DNA of 64,000 nucleotides from an uncultured Oscillospiraceae bacterium (GCA_905197685.1 CAJJZS010000005.1:94532-158531), one strand, 5' to 3'. Shown: positions 49,974 to 59,370, counted from the stretch's first letter. Program-made: numbers and translations. The notes: a model not told the origin generated them from the sequence alone.

Positions 49974-51203
49974 CTATTTTGGCTGATAAGGTGTTGTTTC
50001 TTCAGAATCGAAGAGAATCAAGAGCTTTTGGAAATAGTCGGCAGTATTGGCAGCCTGCCTTTCCGGTAAATCGAGCAAGGAAATCTCTTCTTTTGTTTTT
50101 CCCTGCGCTTCGGCAGAAAGGAAGGGGCTGTTTTTACGGTCAAGAGGAATAAAAAGATCTGCGCCGCGATACCGTTCAAAAATAGATTGTGGGAATTGGT
50201 CGAACGGAGTCTGGTATATATATCCTCCTCGTGGAGAGTCACTGGTTTGTACATACTGATACAGGATGCTGCAAACCGCTCCCTTTACCGGAGAATCTTC
50301 CTCTTGCAGCAAGGTGCCGAATCGTTGATAGTGATCCGAGCTGTATTCGCTGGTGCAGGCTTTTTGGTAGATATGTTCCGAACCAAACTGACCGAAAAAC
50401 TTGGTATCGTCGGGAAAATATTCTTCCCAGAAGCAGAAATTTCTCATCATGGAAAAATCGCGTATTTGATGAAACTCTGAATTCGGATTTTTCATTTCTG
50501 CACGAAAAGCAGCGGTATTTGTTAAATTATCGCAAAGCAGTTGTGCAAATGGCAGATTTTTGCCGAAGTCTGCCTGATATTTGCCGAGATATTGGTCGAT
50601 ATTTTGCTGAAATTCGGTCGGATTTTTATCCATGAAAGAAACCAGACGCTGCATTTCTTTTTTTATCTCTTCCCGATTATTTTCTGCAAGCAGGGCAGCT
50701 GCTTCGGGCAAGAGGTTCAGTTGATGGTCTACATCCAACCCAAAGACATGAAGTTTTTTATTTTCCGGTTGCCGGCTGTTATATTCATACAGCCACTGAA
50801 GATAGTCTTTTTCTTCCTCGGAGCAGGCTAATGTTCCTTGAACAGAATCCATAAGAAGGTCAAGATAGAATTCATCTCCTGTTTGTATATAATATTCTTC
50901 TAAGAATCCGGAAGCGACACCGGATTCTTCCAAGATGAAGTTAACTCCATGCTGCTCGTGAAGATATTGTATCATCATTTTTTTCGCCTGAAAAGATTTT
51001 ACTGCAGTGTGGGTTTCTCCGGTGAGAAAAACGCGGTAATCATTGTTACCGAAGGTTTTATCGTCCATTTTTTGCTCTAAATCAATTTCCTTTTCATACT
51101 TTGTAAGGTACTCGTTTACTGTCAGTGTTTGCTGTGTTTGGCATCCTGCAAAGCAAAAAGCAACAAGAATGAGGACAGCACAGAGAAAAGCTGTTTTTTT
51201 CAT
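49974..51203 (-). CDS. Lipoprotein with erythromycin-esterase-like (TIKI/ChaN-type) domain
   Basis: A 409-residue lipoprotein: signal peptide with lipobox FAGC (about residue 21). The mature part contains FLTGETHTAVKSFQAKKMMIQYLHEQHGVNFILEESGVASGF (in part; about 60-102), resembling the GExH...E core of erythromycin-esterase and TIKI-like hydrolases, and FGSEHIYQKA with another His. It is unlikely to be a true macrolide esterase; the substrate is unknown. The start at 51203 is the first codon of the signal peptide (MKKTAFL). Confidence 0.7.
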   Translation of the reverse strand: MKKTAFLCAVLILVAFCFAGCQTQQTLTVNEYLTKYEKEIDLEQKMDDKTFGNNDYRVFLTGETHTAVKSFQAKKMMIQYLHEQHGVNFILEESGVASGFLEEYYIQTGDEFYLDLLMDSVQGTLACSEEEKDYLQWLYEYNSRQPENKKLHVFGLDVDHQLNLLPEAAALLAENNREEIKKEMQRLVSFMDKNPTEFQQNIDQYLGKYQADFGKNLPFAQLLCDNLTNTAAFRAEMKNPNSEFHQIRDFSMMRNFCFWEEYFPDDTKFFGQFGSEHIYQKACTSEYSSDHYQRFGTLLQEEDSPVKGAVCSILYQYVQTSDSPRGGYIYQTPFDQFPQSIFERYRGADLFIPLDRKNSPFLSAEAQGKTKEEISLLDLPERQAANTADYFQKLLILFDSEETTPYQPK

Positions 51204-51373
51204 ACCGATATCCGCTTCCTTTTTGATAAAATAAAATCTTGTTTTTATTATATTTTTGCAGTGCGGACAAGTCAAGCGGGAAGGCTTCTTTTTGTCAGTT
51301 TGGATTATTTTATGTGAAATATTTGGACAGTTTGCAGCTTAAAAAAACACAGGATTTTATCTTTTAAAAAATA

Positions 51374-51418
51374 TCAAAAAAATCTCTCTGCTATAAATCG
51401 TTTTACAGCAGAGAGATT
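51374..51418 (-). terminator. Intrinsic terminator of gltX-glnS
   Basis: An AATCTCTCTGCT / AGCAGAGAGATT stem (51381-51392 with 51407-51418), followed on the minus strand by TTTTTTGA. Confidence 0.85.
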
Positions 51419-51442
51419 CTGTTTGTTTTTGTTTTCGGACGA

Positions 51443-53125
51443 TTATTTTTTCGCTTCTTTTGCCCAACTGTCTTTGAGTCCGACAATCTGGTTGAATACG
51501 CCCTCATCCTTGCTATCCTTACAGAAGTAGCCGGTGCGGACAAACTGGAATTTATCGCCGACTTTTGCTTCTGCCAGAGCCGGCTCCATCTTGCAGCCGG
51601 TCAATTCGGTCAGAGAGTTTGGATTGAGGTAGTCCAGATAATTTGTACCTTCCGGAACATCGTTTACATTTTCCAAAGTGAACAGATAGTCATACAGACG
51701 AACGGTTGCGTCAATTGCATATTTTGCGGATACCCAATGAATGGTTCCTTTGATTTTTCTGCCGTCAACCGGATTGCCGTTGCCGGTTTCCAGATCGGCG
51801 GTGCAGTGGATTTCGACCACATTACCTTGGCTGTCCTTGATGATTTCGTTGCATTTTACAATATATGCGCCCATCAGGCGAACTTCTCCGTCCGGTTTCA
51901 TACGGAAGAACTTCGGAGGCGGAACCTCGGCAAAATCATCGGCATCAATATATAGTTCGCGGGTGAACGGAACTTTTCTGACACCAGCTTCGTCATTTTT
52001 CGGAATGTTTGGAAGTTCAAAATATTCTTCCTTGTCCTCCGGGTAGTTGGTGATAACCACCTTAATCGGATGCAGAACGGCAACACGGCGCTGCGCGTTG
52101 GTGTTGAGTTCATCGCGGATACAATGCTCGAGCAGACCGATATCCACCACGCTGTAAGCCTTTGCTACGCCGGCTTTTTTTACAAATTCATTGATTGCGC
52201 TCGGAGTATAGCCGCGGCGGCGCAGTCCGCAGATGGTAGGCATTCTTGGGTCATCCCAACCATCTACCTTTTTGGTTTCCACCAGCTCGCGCAGATAGCG
52301 TTTGCTCATTACGGTGTGAGTAACATTTAAGCGGGCAAACTCATACTGATGCGGTTTGTTTTCAAAACCGATATTATCAACAACCCAATCGTAGAGCGGA
52401 CGATGATTTTCAAATTCAATGGAGCAAAGCGAGTGGGTGATTCCCTCCAACGCATCCTGAATCGGGTGAGCGAAGTCATACAGAGGGTAGATGCACCATT
52501 TATCGCCCTGACGGTGGTGGTGTGCGCGGACAATTCGATAAATTGCCGGGTCGCGCAGATTCATGTTCGGGGAGGACATATCAATTTTTGCACGCAGGGT
52601 GTGGCTTCCGTCTGCAAATTCGCCGTTTTTCATGCGCTCGAACAGGTCGAGGTTTTCTTCTACCGAACGATTGCGGTACGGACTTTCTTTACCGGGTTCG
52701 GTTAAGGTGCCGCGGTATTCGCGCATTTCATCTGCGCTCAGGTCATCGACATATGCTTTTCCGTCTTTGATAAGTTTTACGGCAAACTCGTAGCACCGGT
52801 CAAAATAATCGGAGCCGTAGTAGATGCCGCCGGTCGGTTCTGCGCCCAGCCAACGCAAATCTTCTTCGATGGATTTTACATATTCGTCATCTTCGCGGAC
52901 GGGGTTTGTGTCATCAAAACGAAGATTAAACAGACCGTGATATTTTTGAGCGGTTCCGGAGTTAATCCAGATTGCTTTTGCGGAACCGATGTGCAGATAA
53001 CCGTTTGGTTCTGGAGGAAAACGGGTATGGATTTCTTTTACCTTACCTTCGGCAAGGTCTTTGTCAATGATATCGTGAATAAAGTTGGACACATTTTCAG
53101 TATCCAGAATTTTCTCATCAGACAT
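51443..53125 (-). CDS. glnS: Glutaminyl-tRNA synthetase
   Basis: A 560-residue class I synthetase that charges tRNA(Gln) directly. It has RFPPEPNGYLHIGSAKAIW with the HIGH motif (HIGS, about 37-40), RFDDTNP, the KMSKS-type VMSKRYLREL and the C-terminal anticodon-binding beta-barrels. Most Firmicutes lack GlnRS and amidate Glu-tRNA(Gln) instead, so the gene is a lineage marker and was probably acquired by transfer in an ancestor. The start at 53125 has AAAGGACTG. It lies about 400 bp behind gltX. Confidence 0.96.
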   Translation of the reverse strand: MSDEKILDTENVSNFIHDIIDKDLAEGKVKEIHTRFPPEPNGYLHIGSAKAIWINSGTAQKYHGLFNLRFDDTNPVREDDEYVKSIEEDLRWLGAEPTGGIYYGSDYFDRCYEFAVKLIKDGKAYVDDLSADEMREYRGTLTEPGKESPYRNRSVEENLDLFERMKNGEFADGSHTLRAKIDMSSPNMNLRDPAIYRIVRAHHHRQGDKWCIYPLYDFAHPIQDALEGITHSLCSIEFENHRPLYDWVVDNIGFENKPHQYEFARLNVTHTVMSKRYLRELVETKKVDGWDDPRMPTICGLRRRGYTPSAINEFVKKAGVAKAYSVVDIGLLEHCIRDELNTNAQRRVAVLHPIKVVITNYPEDKEEYFELPNIPKNDEAGVRKVPFTRELYIDADDFAEVPPPKFFRMKPDGEVRLMGAYIVKCNEIIKDSQGNVVEIHCTADLETGNGNPVDGRKIKGTIHWVSAKYAIDATVRLYDYLFTLENVNDVPEGTNYLDYLNPNSLTELTGCKMEPALAEAKVGDKFQFVRTGYFCKDSKDEGVFNQIVGLKDSWAKEAKK

Positions 53126-53149
53126 TTTGTTCAGTCCTTTCGGGTGGGA

Positions 53150-53515
53150 GTTTGAGGTGAGAAATGAAAAGTTTTTTGTCAACTTTTTCAAAACCGGCTT
53201 GAAGCCGGGCACTATTCGCCTCCGGCGCAAAGATAGGTGGATTGAGAGCAAACCAATTATTTTTGCTAATCTCCACTCCCAAATTATCCGGTGGATGATT
53301 TGGGACGCAAAAAATATTATTTATCAGAGTACGTTTTTAGGAAAAAAACTTTTCTCTTGCAAAAGTTTTTTCCCTAAAACAGTCGCAAGCTCCTGTTCAT
53401 ACCCTTTTTCCAAATACGCCTTCACGGCAAAGGTGTTTCACTCGTTGGGACGAGTGACCAAAGACTCTGTCTTTGGAATCTGTGAGCTTTTTGAAAAAAG
53501 CTCAATCAAAAACTT
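53150..53515. repeat. Hairpin-rich intergenic block between gltX and glnS
   Basis: About 370 bp with no gene but several perfect inverted repeats in a row: CCGGCTT-GA-AGCCGG-like (near 53190), an AAAACTTTT..AAAAGTTTT pair (53340-53372), CACTCGT-TGGG-ACGAGTG (53439-53456), CCAAAGAC-TCT-GTCTTTGG (53458-53476) and GAGCTTTTT-GA-AAAAAGCTC (53484-53503). The density looks like an intergenic repeat family (REP or MITE type) inserted between two co-directional synthetase genes. Confidence 0.6.
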
Positions 53516-53528
53516 TTATTTTTAAGTT

Positions 53529-55181
53529 CTATTTTTCGAGAGTCGCAATCGCCTGCGCGATTCTTTGCTGGCAGGTTTCTTCGCCTAAAATCTGCATAAC
53601 GCTGCAAAGATCCGGGGAGTTGGTTCTGCCGGTAATGGCAAGACGAATTACCTGGCTGACATCGCCGACATGACCTTTAAACTGGTCGGGGTTTTTCTTA
53701 TAATCCTTTGGTTTGCCTGCAAAGCCGAGCGCTTCGCCCATTTCGCGAACCTTATTAAACCAAACTTCGCCGTCATCTGCCGGATTATAAATCTCTCTAT
53801 ATTGATTGAGGATAGCAAGAGCGTCTTCTTTGGAGATGTTTTGCGGATATTCCTCTGCGGGGGTGAACAGTTCTTCATAGAAGAAGGCAAGGTAATCTTT
53901 GACTTCGCTCCAAACAGCAAGATCTTTTCTTGGTTTTGCGCCGCCGCGTCCGATTGCAAAGATTGCTTTTGCTTTCTGCTCGTCGGCGGTGAGCAGGGTG
54001 TACAGCTGCTTGTCAAAATCCTTTGCCCATGCGGTTACTTCATTGTAAACCTCGTCTGCACTCATGACAGAGATGGTATTTTTGCTGACATCTTTTAATT
54101 TATCAATATCGAACAGGGAGCCGCTGTTGCCCATCTTTTTGGTGGTAAACTGGAAGTCGCTCATCGGAGCGGTCGGGTTAGCCAGTCTCCAATCCTCAAA
54201 GTTGGAGTTAAGCAGGGTCATCAGGTATTCCAGCACGGACGGAACCGGATATCCTTCTGCATTGTAGAAGTCGAGCGCCAACTCGGGGTCTTTTCTCTTG
54301 GAAAGCTTTCTCTTAGAGCCGCCGTCCATCTTCATCAGCTGAGCGGTGTGAATATATTTCGGAGCTTTCCAGCCCATGGTGCGGAACAGCTGGAGGTGGA
54401 TATTTAAGGTTGCAAGCCATTCTTCTCCGCGGACAACATGGGTTGTTCCCATAAAGTGGTCGTCGATGATGTGGGCAAAGTGGTAGGTCGGGATTCCGTC
54501 GGATTTGAGCAGAACAATATCCTGATCATTTTCCGGAAGCTCAATGTCGCCCTTTACCAGGTCATGGTGAGTAAATCTCTTATTTGGGTCGCCCTCGGAG
54601 CGGAAGCGCAGAACATACGGTTTGCCGGCTTTGATGTTTGCTTCAATTTCTTCAAAGCTCAGGTTGCGGCATTTTGCCCACTCACCGTAGTAGCCGAAGT
54701 TAATCTTCATTTCCTGCTGCTTTTCACGCATTTCGGTCAATTCTTCTTCGGTGCAGAAGCAAGGGTAAGCAAGACCGCGCTCCACCAGCTGTTTTGCAAA
54801 AGTCTGGTAGATTTGGGCTCTTTGACGCTGACGGTACGGGCCGTACGCGCCGTTATCGCCTTCGATGGTAGCGCCCTCGTCAAAATTTAAACCGTAGTGG
54901 TTGAACACACGGATAATTGTTTCTACGCCGCCCTCTACCGCGCGTTTTAAGTCGGTGTCCTCGATTCTTAAAAAGAATACGCCGTTGCTCTGGTGAGCCA
55001 GACGCTCGCTGACAATCGCGCTGAAGAGGTTGCCCAAGTGCATAAAGCCGGTCGGGCTTGGAGCAATACGGGTTACTTTTGCTCCTTCGGGCAGGGTTCT
55101 AGGTGGATATTTTGCTTCAATGTCCTGAGGGGTGGTTGTAATATCAGGAAAAAGCAGTTGCGCAAGACGCTGATAATCCAT
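53529..55181 (-). CDS. gltX: Glutamyl-tRNA synthetase
   Basis: A 550-residue class I synthetase. RIAPSPTGFMHLGNLFSAIV carries the HIGH motif (HLGN), FLRIEDTDLKRAVEGG is typical, and the KMSKS motif is KRKLSKRKDPE. It is longer than many bacterial GltX proteins (about 480). With GlnRS present, it probably charges only tRNA(Glu) (inference). The start at 55181 follows AAAGGAGAG. Confidence 0.95.
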   Translation of the reverse strand: MDYQRLAQLLFPDITTTPQDIEAKYPPRTLPEGAKVTRIAPSPTGFMHLGNLFSAIVSERLAHQSNGVFFLRIEDTDLKRAVEGGVETIIRVFNHYGLNFDEGATIEGDNGAYGPYRQRQRAQIYQTFAKQLVERGLAYPCFCTEEELTEMREKQQEMKINFGYYGEWAKCRNLSFEEIEANIKAGKPYVLRFRSEGDPNKRFTHHDLVKGDIELPENDQDIVLLKSDGIPTYHFAHIIDDHFMGTTHVVRGEEWLATLNIHLQLFRTMGWKAPKYIHTAQLMKMDGGSKRKLSKRKDPELALDFYNAEGYPVPSVLEYLMTLLNSNFEDWRLANPTAPMSDFQFTTKKMGNSGSLFDIDKLKDVSKNTISVMSADEVYNEVTAWAKDFDKQLYTLLTADEQKAKAIFAIGRGGAKPRKDLAVWSEVKDYLAFFYEELFTPAEEYPQNISKEDALAILNQYREIYNPADDGEVWFNKVREMGEALGFAGKPKDYKKNPDQFKGHVGDVSQVIRLAITGRTNSPDLCSVMQILGEETCQQRIAQAIATLEK

Positions 55182-55393
55182 ATTTTTTCTCTCCTTTATC
55201 AAACACATTCAGGGTTAGCGGGAATGGTGTAGGTTGATACGAAAAATCAATATTTTTACAAATAATAGAATACCACAAATCGGGTGGAAATAAAAGGGTG
55301 TAAATTGCTTTGTGATAAGAAAAGAGGAGATTTTGATTTTCTGCCTCGAACAAAAGTTTCAGAAAAGCTGACGCTTTCGTTTGAAAAGTAAAT

Positions 55394-55834
55394 TTATAAT
55401 ATCATCTCAGCAATCATCCGCTGCAAGGCAAAAAGGAAATCTTCATCCTGTTGTTTTGTTCGTTTGCGGGGACCTTTGGTGTGTCCGCCCGACATACGCA
55501 CCTTTTTGGCAATATGGCGGGTAAACAGCAAGGTATCTATGTTCTGTTGAGAATAAATCAATCCGTTTTGATTGATTGCTTTTCCGCCTTTTGCCAGTAC
55601 CATCGCGGCAAGTCCGTAGTCTTGTGTGATGACAAGATCGCCTTTTTCCACCAGATTTACCAGTTTAAAGTCTGCCGAATCATTTCCTTTTTCTACGGTA
55701 ACAATCTGAGCATTGATTCCGGTTAGGACGTGGGAAGTGTCGGTGACGAGAATGACGGGGATTTTTCGGCGGTTCGCTTCCCGAACGGTGAGGTCAATCA
55801 CAGGGCAAGCGTCCGCATCCACTAACAGCTTCAT
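55394..55834 (-). CDS. YaiI/YqxD family protein (DUF188)
   Basis: A 146-residue protein of the UPF0178 family, related to PIN-like nucleases. The start MKLLVDADACPVIDLTVREA (with acidic residues at 6 and 8), DSADFKLVNLVEKGDLVITQDYGLAAMVL (about 50-78) and SGGHTKGPRKRTKQQDEDF are diagnostic. Function is unknown. It lies 17 bp after the pentapeptide-repeat gene, in one operon. Confidence 0.93.
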   Translation of the reverse strand: MKLLVDADACPVIDLTVREANRRKIPVILVTDTSHVLTGINAQIVTVEKGNDSADFKLVNLVEKGDLVITQDYGLAAMVLAKGGKAINQNGLIYSQQNIDTLLFTRHIAKKVRMSGGHTKGPRKRTKQQDEDFLFALQRMIAEMIL

Positions 55835-55851
55835 AAAAACTTCCTTTCTCT

Positions 55852-56496
55852 TTATCGCACGATGACACCCAAAAAGGAGGCGAGAGTAATTGCCTGTTCC
55901 GGGGTGACAACTGCCCCCTTTAAATCGGGAACACAGAGCCGCAGCCCCTCGATTTCACAGCTTCGCAGGTCAATTCCGGAAAGAGAGGTGTGCAGAAGTT
56001 GGATTTTTCTCATATCACAGTCTGAAAACTCGGCAGGATTTAGTTTTCCTTCACTGAAATCGCTTTCGGCAAGGCAGCAGCCGTCAAAAAGAACCTGTTT
56101 GAATCGACAGTCATTCCATATGGAATAACGCAGATTGCCGCCAAGAACAGCGGTGTTTTGCAGCAGAGAATGGCTGAAAAAGCTGCCCATCAGTTTGCAA
56201 CCCTTAAAAATAACCCTCTGAGCAGCGAGGTCCTCAAAATGGCAGGCAGAAAGGTCGCAGTTTTCCAGAATCACATCGGTGAAAGAGAGATTTTGGATTC
56301 GACAGTTTAAGAAATGGCAGTTGTGAAAGATACAGTTTTTAAATTCGATGCAGCTTGCTTCATAATCTTCCAGGGTTTGGTTTAAGTAGCGGGAAGAACA
56401 GATTTCTTCTTCGTCGGTTAGTTGAAGCTGCACCAAATCGTACAGCAAATCTGATTTTTCAAGCGGATCGGAAAGCTGTGGAGATTTTAAATTCAA
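55852..56496 (-). CDS. Pentapeptide-repeat protein
   Basis: A 214-residue protein made largely of pentapeptide repeats (A(D/N)LXX type): from about residue 50 on, units such as CIEFKNCIFHNCHFLNCRIQ, NLSFTDVILENCDLSACHFE and LAESDFSEGKLNPAEFSDCD. These fold into a right-handed beta-helix; some relatives mimic DNA and protect gyrase, but nothing here supports that. The start is taken as TTG at 56496, five bases after AGGGGGAAA; the frame is open to 56580. Confidence 0.85.
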   Translation of the reverse strand: MNLKSPQLSDPLEKSDLLYDLVQLQLTDEEEICSSRYLNQTLEDYEASCIEFKNCIFHNCHFLNCRIQNLSFTDVILENCDLSACHFEDLAAQRVIFKGCKLMGSFFSHSLLQNTAVLGGNLRYSIWNDCRFKQVLFDGCCLAESDFSEGKLNPAEFSDCDMRKIQLLHTSLSGIDLRSCEIEGLRLCVPDLKGAVVTPEQAITLASFLGVIVR

Positions 56497-56625
56497 GAAA
56501 ATTTCCCCCTTTTGTTTTTCTTGTGTTTTTATTATAGCTGTTTTATAGCGGACAGACAAGGCGGCAGAGGTGTAAAACACTTCTGCCGCCTTAAAACAAA
56601 GGAGAGTATATCAAAATTGTTGATT

Positions 56626-57186
56626 TCAGGAATTTATTTTTAAAATCGGTGTCAGCCGTTTGCCGAGGTAGGCTGCGAAAATCATAAGAGCAGTGTCGGC
56701 AGGAATAAAAATCAGAAAGGTTGAGAAGATGACCGACCACAAGCTCATTCCTTTTCCCAAATAAAGGTTCATAATGCAATAAAAATAAACAATACCGATG
56801 GCAAAATCAACGCCCGCTCCCGCAAAACAAGCGGTGAGCATGGTTTTGAAATCATGGGATTTTTTATGTTCAATGATTTTTCCGCATACCCATGCGCCGA
56901 CAATAAATCCGGCAAGGTAGCCGAAGGTAGGCTGAAGCAGGTAGGAAATACCGGCTCCCTTAGTAAAGACAGGAAGTCCGCATAAACCTAAAAGAACATA
57001 AATTCCGACAGCGGCAGCTCCTTTTTTAGAGCCTAACAGAGCGCCGGACAAGATTGCAAAAAAGATTTGCAAAGAAAACGGAACGGGGGGAATCGGAACG
57101 GTGATGAAAGCGCCTACGGCGGTTAAGGCTGCCATCAAAGCAATCAGGCTGAAATCCCGAATCGGGGATAGAGAAGGCTGTTTCAT
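56626..57186 (-). CDS. bioY: Biotin transporter BioY
   Basis: A 186-residue, six-helix S component of the ECF biotin transporter. Segments VGAFITVPIPPVPFSLQIFFAILSGALLG (about 23-51), AVGIYVLLGLCGLPVFTKGAG, and PTFGYLAGFIVGAWVCG are typical of BioY. No bio synthesis genes are in view, so the cell may depend on uptake. It has its own promoter, with direct repeats at the start point that may be a repressor site. Confidence 0.95.
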   Translation of the reverse strand: MKQPSLSPIRDFSLIALMAALTAVGAFITVPIPPVPFSLQIFFAILSGALLGSKKGAAAVGIYVLLGLCGLPVFTKGAGISYLLQPTFGYLAGFIVGAWVCGKIIEHKKSHDFKTMLTACFAGAGVDFAIGIVYFYCIMNLYLGKGMSLWSVIFSTFLIFIPADTALMIFAAYLGKRLTPILKINS

Positions 57187-57214
57187 AAAATCACCTCTAA
57201 AAAATGTATCGTAA

Positions 57215-57267
57215 GTTACAAAGTATCAACAGTTACAAATTATAGAAGATAAGACGGATTTTGTCAA
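57215..57267 (-). promoter_or_regulatory. bioY promoter with direct-repeat operator
   Basis: TTGACA (57262-57267), a 17-bp spacer and TATAAT (57239-57244). From the -10 into the leader run two direct repeats TTTGTAAC (complement of GTTACAAA at 57215-57222 and 57232-57239), 17 bp apart. The place fits biotin-responsive repression, though the sequence is not the usual palindromic BirA box. Confidence 0.7.
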
Positions 57268-57396
57268 TCATTTTTTTAGAAAATCACAGATTTTTGGTAT
57301 TATTCCTAAAATTCAGTAGAATTTTGGCAAAGATATGCTATAATGAAACGGAGATTATCTCTTTTCAACCAAACTTCAGAAAGAAGGGCGACGATT

Positions 57397-58467
57397 ATGA
57401 ATCAGAAAAGATTAGATCAAGTGCGTGAGAATATGAAACAGGCGGGACTGCGCCAGATGATTGTGACAGAAACAGAGCCGGTATACTATCTCACAGGAAT
57501 CTGGGTGGTTCCGATGGAGCGTATGATGGCAGTGTATCTGGACGATACGGGAAGAACGATCTTTTTCGGCAACAAGCTGTTTGGGGTTCAGCCGCAGGAA
57601 GGAATGTATTTGGAAGAACATACCGATACGGATAACCCGGTAGAACAACTGGCAAAGGCGATACTGCCCGGCGAGTTGGGCATTGACGAGACATGGCCTA
57701 GCCGTTTTTTAATCGGATTGATGCAGCTGCGTCCCGATGTAAAGCCGGTTGTCGGCTCGCTGCCGGTAGAACAGGCAACCATGTATAAGGACGAAGAGGA
57801 ACGGGAGCTGATGAGAAAGGCTTCTAAAATTAACGATGCCTGCATGGAGATGGCAGTTCATTCGGTGAGAGAAGGAATTACCGAAAAAGAGCTTTCCGCG
57901 AAGGTGGAAAACTTCTTTAAAGAAAATAACTGCAACAGCCTGGGTTTTTCAATTGTGGGCATGGGAGCAAACGGAGCGGACCCGCACCACGATGCAGATT
58001 CTACCGTTTTGAAAGAGGGGGACAGCATCGTTTTGGATATCGGCGCACCGTTTGAGCATTATTGGTGTGATATGACAAGAACCGTATTCTATAAAACGGT
58101 AAGCGAGCAGCAGCGAGAGGTTTATGAAACGGTCCGCCGCGCAAATGAAGCTGCGATTGCTTTAATTAAACCGGGAGTTGCGTTTAAAGAATTTGACCTT
58201 GCAGCTCGAAAGGTGATTGAAGAAGCGGGATACGGTGAATACTTTACTCACAGAACAGGACACAGCATCGGTATGAAGGAGCATGAAAGACCGCCGGTTG
58301 CTTCCGATTGTGAGGTAATTGCCCGTCCGGGAATGGTATTTTCAATTGAACCGGGAATCTATCTGCCGGGACAGTTCGGGGTACGAATCGAAGATTTGGT
58401 ACTGGTTACCGAAGATGGCTGCGAAGTGCTGAACAGCTATCCAAAAGATTTGATTGTAGTGGAATAA
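57397..58467 (+). CDS. M24 family Xaa-Pro aminopeptidase/dipeptidase
   Basis: A 356-residue creatinase-fold metallopeptidase. The N-terminal domain (about 1-125) resembles PepQ/YpdF. The catalytic domain shows ADPHHDADSTVLKEGDSIVLDIG (metal Asp and His region), CDMTRTVFY with a metal Asp, FTHRTGHSIGMKEHERP with a metal His, and FSIEPGIYLPGQFGVRIEDLVLV with two metal Glu. It cleaves N-terminal residues before proline. The start at 57397 follows AGAAGGG. Confidence 0.92.
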   Translation: MNQKRLDQVRENMKQAGLRQMIVTETEPVYYLTGIWVVPMERMMAVYLDDTGRTIFFGNKLFGVQPQEGMYLEEHTDTDNPVEQLAKAILPGELGIDETWPSRFLIGLMQLRPDVKPVVGSLPVEQATMYKDEEERELMRKASKINDACMEMAVHSVREGITEKELSAKVENFFKENNCNSLGFSIVGMGANGADPHHDADSTVLKEGDSIVLDIGAPFEHYWCDMTRTVFYKTVSEQQREVYETVRRANEAAIALIKPGVAFKEFDLAARKVIEEAGYGEYFTHRTGHSIGMKEHERPPVASDCEVIARPGMVFSIEPGIYLPGQFGVRIEDLVLVTEDGCEVLNSYPKDLIVVE

Positions 58468-58475
58468 TAAAAACA

Positions 58476-58519
58476 AAAAAGATTTCAACATCTTACCGTG
58501 AAGATGTTGAAATCTTTTT
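58476..58519. terminator. Bidirectional intrinsic terminator
   Basis: A 19-bp perfect stem (58476-58494 with 58501-58519), with A and T runs at its ends, between convergent genes. Confidence 0.88.
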
Positions 58520-58554
58520 GCTTTTGAGGCGGATTAAGAGGAAAGTGTTATCGC

Positions 58555-59370
58555 TTATTTGTCCGATTCAATCATAACGCGAACCTGAATGGGAGAAGAA
58601 ATTCCGCCATTTTCATCAAAAGCAGTTAAAACAAACCGGTCGCTTCCAGTTTCACCCTCGTTTGGAGTATAGATGCAGTTTTCACCCGAAAGAGAAACGC
58701 TGCCTTTTTTAGGCTTTTTGTTCAGTGTATAAATAATGCGGCTTTGAGAATTTGAAGTAAAGCAAGGGAGTGCAGTTTGGATTTTGGTATCGGAAACAGT
58801 TTTGCAAAATACATCCTGAACCAACGGACGCTCGGTATTTTTAGGAATAATCTGAAAGGTAGCGCACAGGTGGGGAAGAGCCTGTGTCTTTTTAACTTGA
58901 GAGGAGCAGATAGGAATAAAGCTAAACCAACCTGATGATACCTGTAAAGCGTCTTCATCCTGCACATAGCACAAGCGATCCAGCTCGCTTCGGAAGATGG
59001 TGTCGTATACCTGAACTTCCACACCGTCAAGCATCAACTTTCCGTCCGATTCCCGAGGAAGGGAGGTGATGGTGATTGCGGCAAGTTCCCCGCTGTTCCA
59101 GCCCATTCGCATTTCAAAATATTCTGCCGACAGCGGAATTGTTTTTCCGACTGATTCTTTTGGAATAAAGATAGGGTAAACGCGGCTTTCCGGTTTTGAG
59201 AGTTCGGCAGATTTTTTTGTATAGATTTTAAGAGAATACGGATTTTCCGTTTTTGTCCCGTCTTTTAAAATATTTTGAGGGTTTACAGCGGAAACAGGCA
59301 GGGAGTTTGAGAAGCAAAACAGCAGAACAAGGAAAAGCGCTGCATATTTTTTGAGTTTTGTTTTTTTCAT
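58555..59370 (-). CDS. Secreted protein with Ig/cadherin-like C-terminal domain
   Basis: A 271-residue protein with a signal peptide (KKTKLKKYAALFLVLLFCFS...VSAV, cut near residue 30). The middle is not recognised. The C-terminal 75 residues read IIYTLNKKPKKGSVSLSG..CIYTPNEGETGSDRFVLTAFDENGG, the pattern of bacterial Ig-like/cadherin-like repeats (xGxvxxxxxxxxYtPxxxfxGxDxFxxxxxD). It is probably exported to the cell surface. The start at 59370 follows GGAAAGGAAG. Confidence 0.75.
   Translation of the reverse strand: MKKTKLKKYAALFLVLLFCFSNSLPVSAVNPQNILKDGTKTENPYSLKIYTKKSAELSKPESRVYPIFIPKESVGKTIPLSAEYFEMRMGWNSGELAAITITSLPRESDGKLMLDGVEVQVYDTIFRSELDRLCYVQDEDALQVSSGWFSFIPICSSQVKKTQALPHLCATFQIIPKNTERPLVQDVFCKTVSDTKIQTALPCFTSNSQSRIIYTLNKKPKKGSVSLSGENCIYTPNEGETGSDRFVLTAFDENGGISSPIQVRVMIESDK

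Noticed and set aside
50047..51203. True macrolide esterase (antibiotic resistance)
   Set aside because: Only the distant fold resemblance (GETH and later Glu/His) is seen; lipoprotein form and overall sequence do not support an Ere enzyme.
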